In this document: piece by piece, positions 17,816-26,308 of the stretch
Numbering within the stretch: the first letter of the stretch is position 1
How the letters are laid out: every line of letters begins with the position of its first letter
NCBI RefSeq assembly: GCF_014172405.1
Contig: NZ_WNXC01000001.1
Span: 372,001-436,000, forward strand
Direction: 5' to 3'
Length of the DNA stretch: 64,000 nt
Source: Pedobacter gandavensis
GTDB lineage: Bacteria; Bacteroidota; Bacteroidia; Sphingobacteriales; Sphingobacteriaceae
Made by a program: the position numbers and the translations under genes
Notes under the pieces: model-generated
Databases searched by the model: none
Seen by the model: only the letters and a program-made list of their open reading frames with translations
Told to the model about the DNA's origin: nothing

Positions 17816-20800
17816 ATGAAAAAATCTACTGTTAGCATATGGCAAGAACAGGTGATCATACCTACCTATGGTACTGGTAAACCTAATAAAAATCCGATGT
17901 TTTTTGAGAATAGGATCTACCAGGGAAGTAGTGGAGTGGTTTATCCTAATCCAGTAATCGAAAAAATATTGGACGAAAAAGAAGACAAATCCTATATCGG
18001 TCTGTTTCTCGAAAATGATTATTTGAAAATCATGATCTTGCCGGAACTTGGAGGAAGGATCCAGATGGCTTATGACAAAATAAAACAAAGACATTTTGTT
18101 TATTATAACCAGGTTATAAAACCAGCCTTAGTGGGGTTAACGGGGCCATGGATCTCAGGCGGAATAGAGTTTAACTGGCCTCAGCACCATCGGCCCAGTA
18201 CATTTGATCCGATTGATTTCACCATGGAAAGCCATGTAGATGGCAGTAAAACAGTTTGGCTGAATGAGATAGAACAAATGTTCCATACTAAAGGGATGGC
18301 AGGTTTTACACTGTATCCAGATAAGGCTTATATTGAAATAAAAGCGAAACTATTCAATAGGACTGATCTCCCGCAAACCTTTCTTTGGTGGGCAAATCCA
18401 GCTGTCAAAGTAAATGATCATTACCAATCTGTATTTCCACCCGATGTCAATGCAGTTTTTGATCATGGTAAACGTGATGTTTCTGCTTTCCCAATTGCTA
18501 CAGGTACTTATTATAAGGTGAATTATGCACCTGGAACTGACATTTCCAGGTATAAAAATATTCCTGTACCCACATCCTATATGGCCATTAACTCAGAATA
18601 TGATTTTGTTGGTGGTTATGAACATGATTCAAAGGGCGGGCTATTACATGTGGCAAATCACCATGTGTCTCCAGGTAAAAAACAATGGACCTGGGGTAAT
18701 GGAGATTTTGGGAAAGCCTGGGATCGAAACCTGACAGATGAAGATGGCCCTTACATAGAGCTCATGACAGGCATGTTTACAGATAACCAACCCGACTTTA
18801 CCTGGATCATGCCAAATGAAGAGAAATCATTTACACAGTATTTTCTTCCTTACAGTGAATTGGGAATGGTTAAAAATGCGAGTAAAGACATTCTTTTGGC
18901 CATCAATAAGGTCGGGGATGGATTGGAACTGAAGATCTATGCAACTGCTGAACAGCCAGCTTTGGAAGTAAAACTGAACATCAATGAAAAAGTGTTTTGG
19001 GAAGAAAAAATCAGTGTTTCCCCTGAAAATGTTTATGTGAAGGTCATTGCCCTGGACCAGCAGCTGGAAGCTGATCATTTACTGCTGCTGATCACTAAAA
19101 TTAATGGTGAGGAACTGCTGCGATATGATACCTCTACGTATCAAAAGAATATCCTTCCTGAACCTGCAAAACCTGCTTTAAGACCCGAAGACATTGAAAG
19201 CAATGAGCAGCTCTTCTTAACAGGACAACATTTAGAGCAATACAGACATGCGACTTATAGTCCGCTGCCTTATTATGAAAAGGCGCTAAAACAAGAGCCA
19301 GGAGATATTAGAAATAACAATGCACTTGGATTGTGGTACTTAAGACATGGTCAGTTTAAAAAAAGTGAGGGTTATTTTAGAAAGGCTATGGAGACGAGTA
19401 GCGCGGGCAATCCAAATCCATACGACACGGAACCATATTATAACCTTGGATTATGTTTAAGGTTTTTGAGGCAGGATAAAGAAGCCTATGATGCATTTTA
19501 TAAATCATCCTGGGGTAATGCCTGGAAAGCAGCCGGCTATTTTGCAGTTGCTCAACTTGATGTTAAAAAAGGCAACTATGAACAGGCAATTACACACGTT
19601 TCCATCGCCCTGGATAGCAATGCCAATAATAGTAAAGCATATGTGGTAAAATCTGCTAGCTATCGAAAACTCAATTTGCCAGAAAGCGCCATCTCCATTG
19701 CTCTTGCTGCATTGAATAGAGATGTTTTTAATCTTGGTGCCTTATTCGAATGCAATTGCGCCTGTAAAGTGCTTGGAGATCATGAAAAAGCAAAATATTA
19801 TCAGGACGAATTACGGAGGCTTTCCAGAGGATACGAGCAGAACTTTATGGAGTATGCAATAGATTATATGACGATGGGCCTGTATTCAGAGGCCATTGAC
19901 TTAGTGAGTTATGCAATTAAGGAGAAGGGAACAAGTCCACTTGTTTATTATTACCTGGCTTTTTTTCAGGCTCAAATTGGGGAGGAGAAAAAGGTAGATC
20001 GTTTGCTGCAGCAAGCTGAGCGAGCAGATAGCTACTTGTGCTTTCCCAACCGTTTGGAAGAAATTGAGTTGTTGGAATTTGCAATTTCCAAAAACCCCTT
20101 GGGGGCAAAAGCACCATATTATCTGGGGAATTTGTTTTATGATAAACGTCAGTATCAGGAAGCCATAACTTATTGGGAGTCTTCAGCGGACTTAGACCGG
20201 AACTTTCCGACCGTATGGAGAAACTTAGGGATAGCTTATTTTAATAAAGTGAATGATGCTGGAAGGGCATTGACCAGTTTTGAAACTGCATTTAAATTGG
20301 ATCCAACCGACGACCGTTTGTTGATGGAACTGCACCAGTTCTACCTAATACTAAACTATAGCCCAAAAAAAAGACTGCTGTTTTTGGAGCGTCACCTTCC
20401 TGTTGTGGAGGAACGTGATGATGTTTACCTGGAACGGGTCATACTTTATAATATCATGGGGGAACATGAGCGGGCACTTGATTTGCTGATGAACAGGAAG
20501 TTTCACCCATGGGAAGGTGGAGAAGGAAAAGTATCCGGTCAATATGTATTTAGTTTAGTTCAGCTGGCTAGAATTAAAATCGAATCCGGAGCCTTCCAGA
20601 AAGCAATCGAATTATTGGAGCAAGCTCAGGTTTATCCATATAATTTAGGCGAAGGCAAGCTTTTTGGATTGACGGAAAATGATGTCTTTTACTTTATGGG
20701 CTGTGCTTATGAGGGATTGAATAATGAAGTTGCCGCAAGAAATTGTTTTAATAAAGCTTGTTTGGGAGCTGATGAGCCTAGTGCAGCAATTTTTTATAAT

Positions 20801-21127
20801 GACCAGGAGCCTGATCAAATATTCTATAAAGGACTTGCCCTTATTAAATTGGGTGAAACAGAAACTGCGAAGCGTATTTTTGATCAATTAATTAGCTATG
20901 CCAATCAACACATAAATGATCCTGCTCAAATTGATTATTTTGCAGTTTCTTTACCTACGTTATCCGTTTTTGAAGATAACCTTAAGGTAAGGAATAAAGT
21001 TCATTGCTATTTTATTAAGGGCTTGGGACTTCTTGGATCTGGAGCTGTGGAAGAAGCAAATGAAGTTTTCCAAAAAGTATGCTCCCTTAATTCTGCTCAT
21101 ATAGGAGCGCTTTATATTTTAAAATAA
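17816..21127 (+). CDS. DUF5107 domain protein with C-terminal TPR repeats
   Basis: 1103 aa, no signal peptide or membrane segment, so predicted cytoplasmic. Residues ~40-340 match DUF5107, a galactose-mutarotase/beta-sandwich-like domain (LKIMILPELGGRIQMAYDK, GPWISGGIEFNWPQHHRPSTFDP, HVSPGKKQWTWGNGDFGKAWDR). Residues ~455-1090 are a long series of TPR-like helical pairs (PLPYYEKALKQEPGDIRNNNALGLWYLRHGQ, YNLGLCLRF, PYYLGNLFYDKRQYQEAITYW). Such proteins recur beside sugar-uptake genes in Bacteroidota. The DUF5107 fold suggests carbohydrate binding, epimerisation or hydrolysis in the cytoplasm, but no reaction is established. It is co-transcribed with the MFS transporter. Confidence 0.9.
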   Translation: MKKSTVSIWQEQVIIPTYGTGKPNKNPMFFENRIYQGSSGVVYPNPVIEKILDEKEDKSYIGLFLENDYLKIMILPELGGRIQMAYDKIKQRHFVYYNQVIKPALVGLTGPWISGGIEFNWPQHHRPSTFDPIDFTMESHVDGSKTVWLNEIEQMFHTKGMAGFTLYPDKAYIEIKAKLFNRTDLPQTFLWWANPAVKVNDHYQSVFPPDVNAVFDHGKRDVSAFPIATGTYYKVNYAPGTDISRYKNIPVPTSYMAINSEYDFVGGYEHDSKGGLLHVANHHVSPGKKQWTWGNGDFGKAWDRNLTDEDGPYIELMTGMFTDNQPDFTWIMPNEEKSFTQYFLPYSELGMVKNASKDILLAINKVGDGLELKIYATAEQPALEVKLNINEKVFWEEKISVSPENVYVKVIALDQQLEADHLLLLITKINGEELLRYDTSTYQKNILPEPAKPALRPEDIESNEQLFLTGQHLEQYRHATYSPLPYYEKALKQEPGDIRNNNALGLWYLRHGQFKKSEGYFRKAMETSSAGNPNPYDTEPYYNLGLCLRFLRQDKEAYDAFYKSSWGNAWKAAGYFAVAQLDVKKGNYEQAITHVSIALDSNANNSKAYVVKSASYRKLNLPESAISIALAALNRDVFNLGALFECNCACKVLGDHEKAKYYQDELRRLSRGYEQNFMEYAIDYMTMGLYSEAIDLVSYAIKEKGTSPLVYYYLAFFQAQIGEEKKVDRLLQQAERADSYLCFPNRLEEIELLEFAISKNPLGAKAPYYLGNLFYDKRQYQEAITYWESSADLDRNFPTVWRNLGIAYFNKVNDAGRALTSFETAFKLDPTDDRLLMELHQFYLILNYSPKKRLLFLERHLPVVEERDDVYLERVILYNIMGEHERALDLLMNRKFHPWEGGEGKVSGQYVFSLVQLARIKIESGAFQKAIELLEQAQVYPYNLGEGKLFGLTENDVFYFMGCAYEGLNNEVAARNCFNKACLGADEPSAAIFYNDQEPDQIFYKGLALIKLGETETAKRIFDQLISYANQHINDPAQIDYFAVSLPTLSVFEDNLKVRNKVHCYFIKGLGLLGSGAVEEANEVFQKVCSLNSAHIGALYILK

Positions 21128-21172
21128 TACCTGATCTGAACTTGGATAGCCCTGTTTTCTAATTAAATTTAA

Positions 21173-21382
21173 ATCCTTGTATCCACAAGTATGCATTATG
21201 TTCCGGAAAGCCCGTTTGCGAAGTTTAAGGATTTGGTAAACTGGGAAATGGTGGGTTATGCAGTACCAAAATATGAGGAAGATCTACGTTATGATATGAA
21301 AGGCGGTAACGCTTACCTGAAAGGCTCCTGGGGCAACAAGATTCGCCACCATAATGGTAAATCAATTGGTTTCATGGAATAG
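21173..21382 (+). pseudogene. GH43-like glycosidase remnant, truncated at both ends
   Basis: A 70-codon open stretch encodes ILVSTSMHYVPESP then KDLVNWEMVGYAVPK, YDMKGGNAYLKGSW and IRHHNGK. These are consecutive N-terminal blade motifs of GH43 beta-propellers (usually YYLVSTSMHxxPGxPxxxSKDLVNWE...WAxxIRYHxGKFYV). The frame is blocked upstream by a stop at 21170-21172. Downstream it ends a few codons after the NGK motif, where FYV is expected, so about 250-450 residues are missing. It lies in the 365-bp gap between the DUF5107 gene and the cytochrome module, immediately before the AraC-type repeats at 21380. I read it as a decayed enzyme gene left by a deletion; a short expressed peptide is unlikely. 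Confidence 0.75.
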
Positions 21383-21438
21383 TCCATTAATTATGGAGAA
21401 TAATCCATTATGTAAATTGAATATTTAATGTAATATTA
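21380..21438 (+). promoter_or_regulatory. Promoter of the cytochrome/DUF1501 module with AraC-type direct repeats
   Basis: TAGTCCATTA (21380-21389) and TAATCCATTA (21401-21410) are 21 bp apart. Exactly 20 bp downstream is TAATATTA (21431-21438). An alternative promoter is TTG (21417-21419), 17 bp, then TACTTTAG (21437-21444). The repeats are the best conserved of the five copies in the window. The start codon is at 21493. Confidence 0.6.
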
Positions 21439-21492
21439 CTTTAGTTGAAGTTAACCACTTCTTTACACAAAGGAAACCAAATATATTTTTGT

Positions 21493-23811
21493 ATGTATCG
21501 CAGGTTATTTTATGTAATGCTTGCGTTTGCGGGCATTGTATTTGTAATACAAGCTTGCAATTCGCGGGATAATCAAGGTATCGAAGTGCAAATGCCCGAT
21601 ACGATCAGTTATAATTTTCATGTCCGCCCGATCTTGTCTGATAAGTGTTTTGCTTGTCATGGTCCTGATGCGAATAAACGAGAGGCAGGTTTAAGACTCG
21701 ATATCGCTGAAAATGCATATAAAGCATTAAAGGAAAATCCTTCTGCCCATGCGCTTATCCCTTTTAAACCTGGCGCATCTGAGGTTTTTCTTCGGATTTC
21801 CACAACGGACTCTGCGCTGATCATGCCTCCTAAATCATCCAATTTAAAACTAAGTTCACATGAAATTTCGCTGATCGAAAAATGGATTAAACAAGGCGCG
21901 AAGTATGAAAGACACTGGGCATTTAATCCGCCAAAAACACCAAAACTTCCGAAAGTTAATACGCAAGATTGGGCAAAGAATGAGTTGGATTATTTTGTTT
22001 TAGAGAAGCTGGAGGAACAAGGGCTAAGTCCGAATCCGGAAGCTGATAAAGAAAGACTTTTAAAAAGGCTCAGCCTTGATCTGACCGGATTACCGCCCAG
22101 TATGGCGCTGATGGATAAATTCCTGGCAGATGGCAGCAATAAAGCCTATGAAAAAGTGGTCTTATCCTTGCTAAATACGCCGGCTTATGGCGAGAAAATG
22201 GCACTTCACTGGATGGATGTTTCCCGATATGCGGATTCCCATGGTTATCAGGACGATAATTATCGCTCACAATGGCCGTGGAGAGATTGGGTGATTCATG
22301 CTTTTAACAAAAATATGCCCTATGACCAGTTTATAACCTGGCAGTTGGCGGGAGATCTGATGCCTCATGCGACTAAAGAACAACTGCTGGCAACCGGCTT
22401 TAACCGCAATCATAAAATCACGGAAGAAGGAGGGGTAATTGATGAAGAATATCGTGTAGAATATGTCACCGACCGTACTAATGCTTTTGGTAAAGCCTTA
22501 TTAGGAGTCACTTTAGAATGTGCGCATTGCCATGATCATAAATACGATCCTTTCTCCCAAAAAGAATATTATGAGGTATTTGCTTTCTTTAATAATGTAA
22601 AGGAAGTTGGGTTGGAATCCAGTGTTGGAGGCCCGGAAACTTATGCGAAAAAACCGCTGATGGAAATCAGCAATGCGGATGTGAAAAAGCTCCTTTCTTT
22701 TGTAAATAAGCAAGATACCAATAAGCTTATTGTTTCGGTGATGGGGGATAGGGATACCGTTCGGAAAACATATATACTCAACAGGGGCGTTTATGATGCT
22801 CATGGCAAAGAAGTGGCTGCAGGAACGCCACAATCTATATTGCCTTTCGGAAACCAGTATGCTAAAAATCGTCTGGGGCTCTCTAAATGGTTATTCGATA
22901 AAAAAAATCCATTGACTGCCAGGGTCTTTGTGAACCAGGTGTGGCAGGAGTTTTTCGGTCGCGGTTTAGTCAAAACATCAGGGGATTTCGGAATGCAGGG
23001 AGAACTGCCCTCTCATCCGGCACTGTTGGACTGGCTGGCTGTAGATTTTATGAGCCATGGTTGGAACATCAAACACCTGGTCCAACAAATCGTCAGTTCG
23101 GCAACCTATCGGCAGTCGGCAGTCCTGTCCGCTGAAAAATTAAAGACAGATCCTGATAATATTTTGCTGTCTAGAAGTTCGAGACACAGGATTCCTGCAG
23201 AATTGGTTAGAGATGTGGTATTGGCCAGTAGCGGATTACTCGTGAAAACAATTGGTGGCCCAAGTGTAAAACCGTATCAACCGGAAGGGCTTTGGGAGGC
23301 AGCCACCTCTGGTCGAGGAATCCTGGCCAAATACATTCAGGATCATGGAAATAATTTATACCGCAGGGGGATGTACACTTTTATAAAACGTACAGTACCG
23401 CCCCCTACGATGAGCATTTTTGATGCGAGCAACAGAGATCAATGCGAAGTACAGCGCTTAAATACAAATACGCCTTTACAGGCATTAGTGATGCTGAATG
23501 ATCCTACTGTATTGGAAGCTTCAAGGGTCTTAGCCGCCAGCTTATTACAGGAAAAAACGGATGTCCCAGCCAAATTGGTCAAAGCATTTCGCCTGATTGT
23601 ATGTAGGAATCCGAATGAAAAGGAAATTAAAGTGCTCCAGGCTTATTATGCTGACCAGCAAAAGGTTTTTCAGCAAAAATCGCAGGCAGATAAAGTGCTG
23701 GCAGTTGGGGAGTTCCCAATTCCTGTGCAGCTCAATAAGCGTAATCTGGCTGCTATGATGCAGGTGATGACCACCATTTATAATTTAGAAGAAACCATTA
23801 CAAAAACCTAG
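21493..23811 (+). CDS. Planctomycete-type cytochrome c lipoprotein with DUF1549 and DUF1553
   Basis: Start set at the ATG at 21493, giving lipoprotein signal MYRRLFYVMLAFAGIVFVIQAC (Cys22); the in-frame ATG at 21445 would spoil it. 772 aa. A single c-type haem site CFACH lies at residues 52-56 (PSCyt1 domain), followed by DUF1549 (WAKNELDYFVLEKLEEQGL; DRLLKRLSLDLTGLPPS-like) and DUF1553 (NPLTARVFVNQVWQEFFGRGLVKTSGDFG). In planctomycetes and Bacteroidota such proteins are encoded with DUF1501 proteins, as here 4 bp downstream, often near polysaccharide degradation genes. A role in periplasmic redox chemistry on sugars is plausible but unproven. The CAHCHDH motif near residue 357 may be a second metal or haem site. 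Confidence 0.9.
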   Translation: MYRRLFYVMLAFAGIVFVIQACNSRDNQGIEVQMPDTISYNFHVRPILSDKCFACHGPDANKREAGLRLDIAENAYKALKENPSAHALIPFKPGASEVFLRISTTDSALIMPPKSSNLKLSSHEISLIEKWIKQGAKYERHWAFNPPKTPKLPKVNTQDWAKNELDYFVLEKLEEQGLSPNPEADKERLLKRLSLDLTGLPPSMALMDKFLADGSNKAYEKVVLSLLNTPAYGEKMALHWMDVSRYADSHGYQDDNYRSQWPWRDWVIHAFNKNMPYDQFITWQLAGDLMPHATKEQLLATGFNRNHKITEEGGVIDEEYRVEYVTDRTNAFGKALLGVTLECAHCHDHKYDPFSQKEYYEVFAFFNNVKEVGLESSVGGPETYAKKPLMEISNADVKKLLSFVNKQDTNKLIVSVMGDRDTVRKTYILNRGVYDAHGKEVAAGTPQSILPFGNQYAKNRLGLSKWLFDKKNPLTARVFVNQVWQEFFGRGLVKTSGDFGMQGELPSHPALLDWLAVDFMSHGWNIKHLVQQIVSSATYRQSAVLSAEKLKTDPDNILLSRSSRHRIPAELVRDVVLASSGLLVKTIGGPSVKPYQPEGLWEAATSGRGILAKYIQDHGNNLYRRGMYTFIKRTVPPPTMSIFDASNRDQCEVQRLNTNTPLQALVMLNDPTVLEASRVLAASLLQEKTDVPAKLVKAFRLIVCRNPNEKEIKVLQAYYADQQKVFQQKSQADKVLAVGEFPIPVQLNKRNLAAMMQVMTTIYNLEETITKT

Positions 23812-23815
23812 AGCT

Positions 23816-25267
23816 ATGGAAAAGGATTTTTTAGAACATGGGCTGAATTTCAACAGGCGTCGTTTTTTATCTAAGCTTAGTTTGGGGCTTGGTAGTGTGG
23901 CACTGGGTTCTTTACTGATCCCAGATTTGTTTACTGGTGGGTTGGACGAAAACAGCCTGCCTGCGGGAATTCCTGATTTTGCACCAAAGGCGAAAAGAGT
24001 CATTTATTTGTTTCAGAACGGGGCACCTTCACAATTAGAATCTTTTGACTACAAGCCAAAGCTCAGGGAAATGATGGGACAGGAGCTACCGGCTTCTATC
24101 CGTTCCGGCCAACGGCTTACAGGTATGACTGCCAATCAGGCTTCCTTTCCCCTGGTAGGTTCCTATTTTGACTTTAAACAATACGGTGATTCCAGAGCAT
24201 GGATCAGTGACCTGTTCCCTTATACCGCAAAGGTGGTAGACGATATCTGTATCATCAAATCTATGCATACAGAAGCAATTAATCATGATCCTGCTTTGAC
24301 CTTTTTCCAAACTGGTGCTCAGCAGGGCAACAGGCCGAGTATGGGGGCCTGGCTAAGCTATGGACTGGGTAGCGAAAATAAAAACCTGCCTGCTTTTACG
24401 GTGCTGCTTTCCAGAGGGAAAGGAAATGGTCAGGGAGTTTATTCCAAACTGTGGACGAATGGTTTTTTGGATTCTACACACCAAGGTGTACAGTTTAGCA
24501 GTGGGGAAGATCCGGTCTTATACCTGAAAGATCCAGCAGGGCTGAATCGATTTGAAAGAAGAAAGATGCTGGATCAGCTGGCAGAACTCAACGAGATCTC
24601 TTATCAGGAATTCGGTGACCCGGAGATTAGTGCAAAAGTGCAACAATATGAGATGGCCTATAGAATGCAAACTGCGGTACCAGAAACGACGGACCTCAGT
24701 AAAGAACCAGACGATATCATTAAGCTTTATGGTCCGGATTGCCTGGTACCCGGAACTTTTGCTGCCAATTGTTTGTTGGCGAGAAAATTAAGTGAGGATG
24801 GGGTTCGCTTTGTGCAGCTATACCATCAGGGTTGGGATCAGCATGGCAACCTCCCTTCAGAAATGGCCGGACAAGCGAAAGATGTGGATCAGGCTTCTGC
24901 TGCATTGATCACAGACTTGAAACAAAGGGGATTACTGGATGAAACATTGGTGATCTGGGGTGGTGAATTTGGCCGGACTAATTATAGTCAGGGGGCAATG
25001 ACCAAAGACAATTATGGCCGGGACCATCATCCGCGCTGCTTTAGTATTTGGATGGCTGGTGGAGGCGTGAAACCTGGGATTGTATATGGGGAATCGGATG
25101 AGTTTGGCTATAATGTGATTTCAAATCCGGTACACGTACATGATTTTCAAGCCACTGTTCTTCATCAACTTGGGCTAAATCATGAAAAATTAACATTTAA
25201 ACACCTGGGGCGCCGGTATCGGTTGACAGATGTCTCAGGTACGGTGATAAAAGACATTTTAATCTAA
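23816..25267 (+). CDS. DUF1501 (sulfatase/phosphatase-fold) Tat-exported protein
   Basis: 483 aa. The N-terminus has a twin-arginine signal (FNRRRFLSKLSLGLGSVALG), indicating folded export, usually with a metal cofactor. The body matches DUF1501: VIYLFQNGAPSQLESFDYKP, CIIKSMHTEAINHDPALTFFQTG, GMxxWDxH-like LYHQGWDQHGNLPS, VIWGGEFGR and GRDHHPRCFSIWMAGGGVKPG. The fold is related to the alkaline phosphatase superfamily, and the His/Asp-rich motifs are consistent with metal binding. It is encoded 4 bp after the DUF1549 cytochrome and probably forms one periplasmic functional unit with it. No substrate is known. Confidence 0.92.
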   Translation: MEKDFLEHGLNFNRRRFLSKLSLGLGSVALGSLLIPDLFTGGLDENSLPAGIPDFAPKAKRVIYLFQNGAPSQLESFDYKPKLREMMGQELPASIRSGQRLTGMTANQASFPLVGSYFDFKQYGDSRAWISDLFPYTAKVVDDICIIKSMHTEAINHDPALTFFQTGAQQGNRPSMGAWLSYGLGSENKNLPAFTVLLSRGKGNGQGVYSKLWTNGFLDSTHQGVQFSSGEDPVLYLKDPAGLNRFERRKMLDQLAELNEISYQEFGDPEISAKVQQYEMAYRMQTAVPETTDLSKEPDDIIKLYGPDCLVPGTFAANCLLARKLSEDGVRFVQLYHQGWDQHGNLPSEMAGQAKDVDQASAALITDLKQRGLLDETLVIWGGEFGRTNYSQGAMTKDNYGRDHHPRCFSIWMAGGGVKPGIVYGESDEFGYNVISNPVHVHDFQATVLHQLGLNHEKLTFKHLGRRYRLTDVSGTVIKDILI

Positions 25268-25273
25268 TTAACC

Positions 25274-26299
25274 ATGCAGAGAAGAGCATTTATAAAAAAT
25301 ACGACGATGATATCAGCCAGCTTTTTTATTACTAAAGACTTGTATGCAAAATCAGAAGGACCAGTTTATGGGCACAATGAGATGCAGTATAGATTGGATA
25401 CCAAATGGGGGCAGCTAAATCCTATGAAAAACCCTGTAAATGATTGTCATGAGATGGTTCAGGATGGAAAAGGAAGGATCATTTTACTCACTAATGAGAC
25501 TAAGAACAACATTTTGATCTATAATAAATCAGGGAAATTATTGGATTCCTGGGGACATGAATTTCCGGGTGCACATGGACTTACGCTGGCCAAAGAGAAT
25601 GGGAAGGAGTATCTTTTTATCACGGATACGGAAAGGCATCAGGTATATAAAACCACTTTGGATGGAATTATCCTCATGACAATTGATTGTCCGATGGAAA
25701 CCGGTTTGTATAAAAAGAAGGAGGAGTTTGTACCTACGGAAACGGCAGTAGCTGATAACGGAGATTTCTTTATTGCCGATGGGTATGGTTTACAATATGT
25801 GTTTCATTATAATGCAGCTGGGAAACTATTGAGTTATTTTGGTGGAAGAGGGGCAGAAACCAAGCACCTTGACAATGCACATGGCGTTTGTATAGACCAT
25901 CGATATGGTACACCATCCTTACTGGTGACCGATCGGACTAGGAATTGTTTTAAACGTTTTGATCTTCAGGGGAATTTAAAAGAAATCATCGAACTTCCTG
26001 GTGCCTGCGTTTGCAGAGCAGTGATTAAAAATGATTACCTCTATGCCGCGGTACTGCGTTCGCCGAATCTGAACAAGGAGGGGAGTGGTTTTGCAACCAT
26101 CCTCAACAAGGAAAATCAGGTAGTTTCCAATATTGGGGGTGAGGAGCCGGTTTATAAAAATGGCGTGTTACAGCCGATGAGTCAGGGAGAAAAGATTTTA
26201 CTGAATCCTCATGACGTATGTGTAGATGAGGATGAAAATATGTATGTGGCTCAATGGGCTTCAGGAAAAGTTTATCCTTATAAATTTACCCGGGTATAG
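25274..26299 (+). CDS. Exported NHL-type beta-propeller protein
   Basis: 341 aa with a Tat-like signal (MQRRAFIKNTTMISASFFI). The remainder shows NHL/6-bladed propeller repeats: NILIYNKSGKLLDSWG, GAHGLTL...YLFITDTERHQVYKTTLDG, ADNGDFFIADGYG, NAHGVCIDHRYG...LLVTDRTRNCFKRFDLQGN and NPHDVCVDEDENMYVAQWASGKVYPY. Proteins of this type sometimes bind copper or act as lyases, but no catalytic set is evident. It sits between the DUF1501 gene (6 bp) and the DUF2231-cytochrome gene (9 bp), so it is part of the same exported module, perhaps as a scaffold or ligand-binding subunit. Confidence 0.88.
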   Translation: MQRRAFIKNTTMISASFFITKDLYAKSEGPVYGHNEMQYRLDTKWGQLNPMKNPVNDCHEMVQDGKGRIILLTNETKNNILIYNKSGKLLDSWGHEFPGAHGLTLAKENGKEYLFITDTERHQVYKTTLDGIILMTIDCPMETGLYKKKEEFVPTETAVADNGDFFIADGYGLQYVFHYNAAGKLLSYFGGRGAETKHLDNAHGVCIDHRYGTPSLLVTDRTRNCFKRFDLQGNLKEIIELPGACVCRAVIKNDYLYAAVLRSPNLNKEGSGFATILNKENQVVSNIGGEEPVYKNGVLQPMSQGEKILLNPHDVCVDEDENMYVAQWASGKVYPYKFTRV

Positions 26300-26308
26300 A
26301 TTTTATTT

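Noticed and set aside
21445..21492. Upstream ATG at 21445 as the start of the DUF1549 cytochrome
   Set aside because: It would put 16 polar residues ahead of a clear lipoprotein signal and lie very close to the predicted transcription start.
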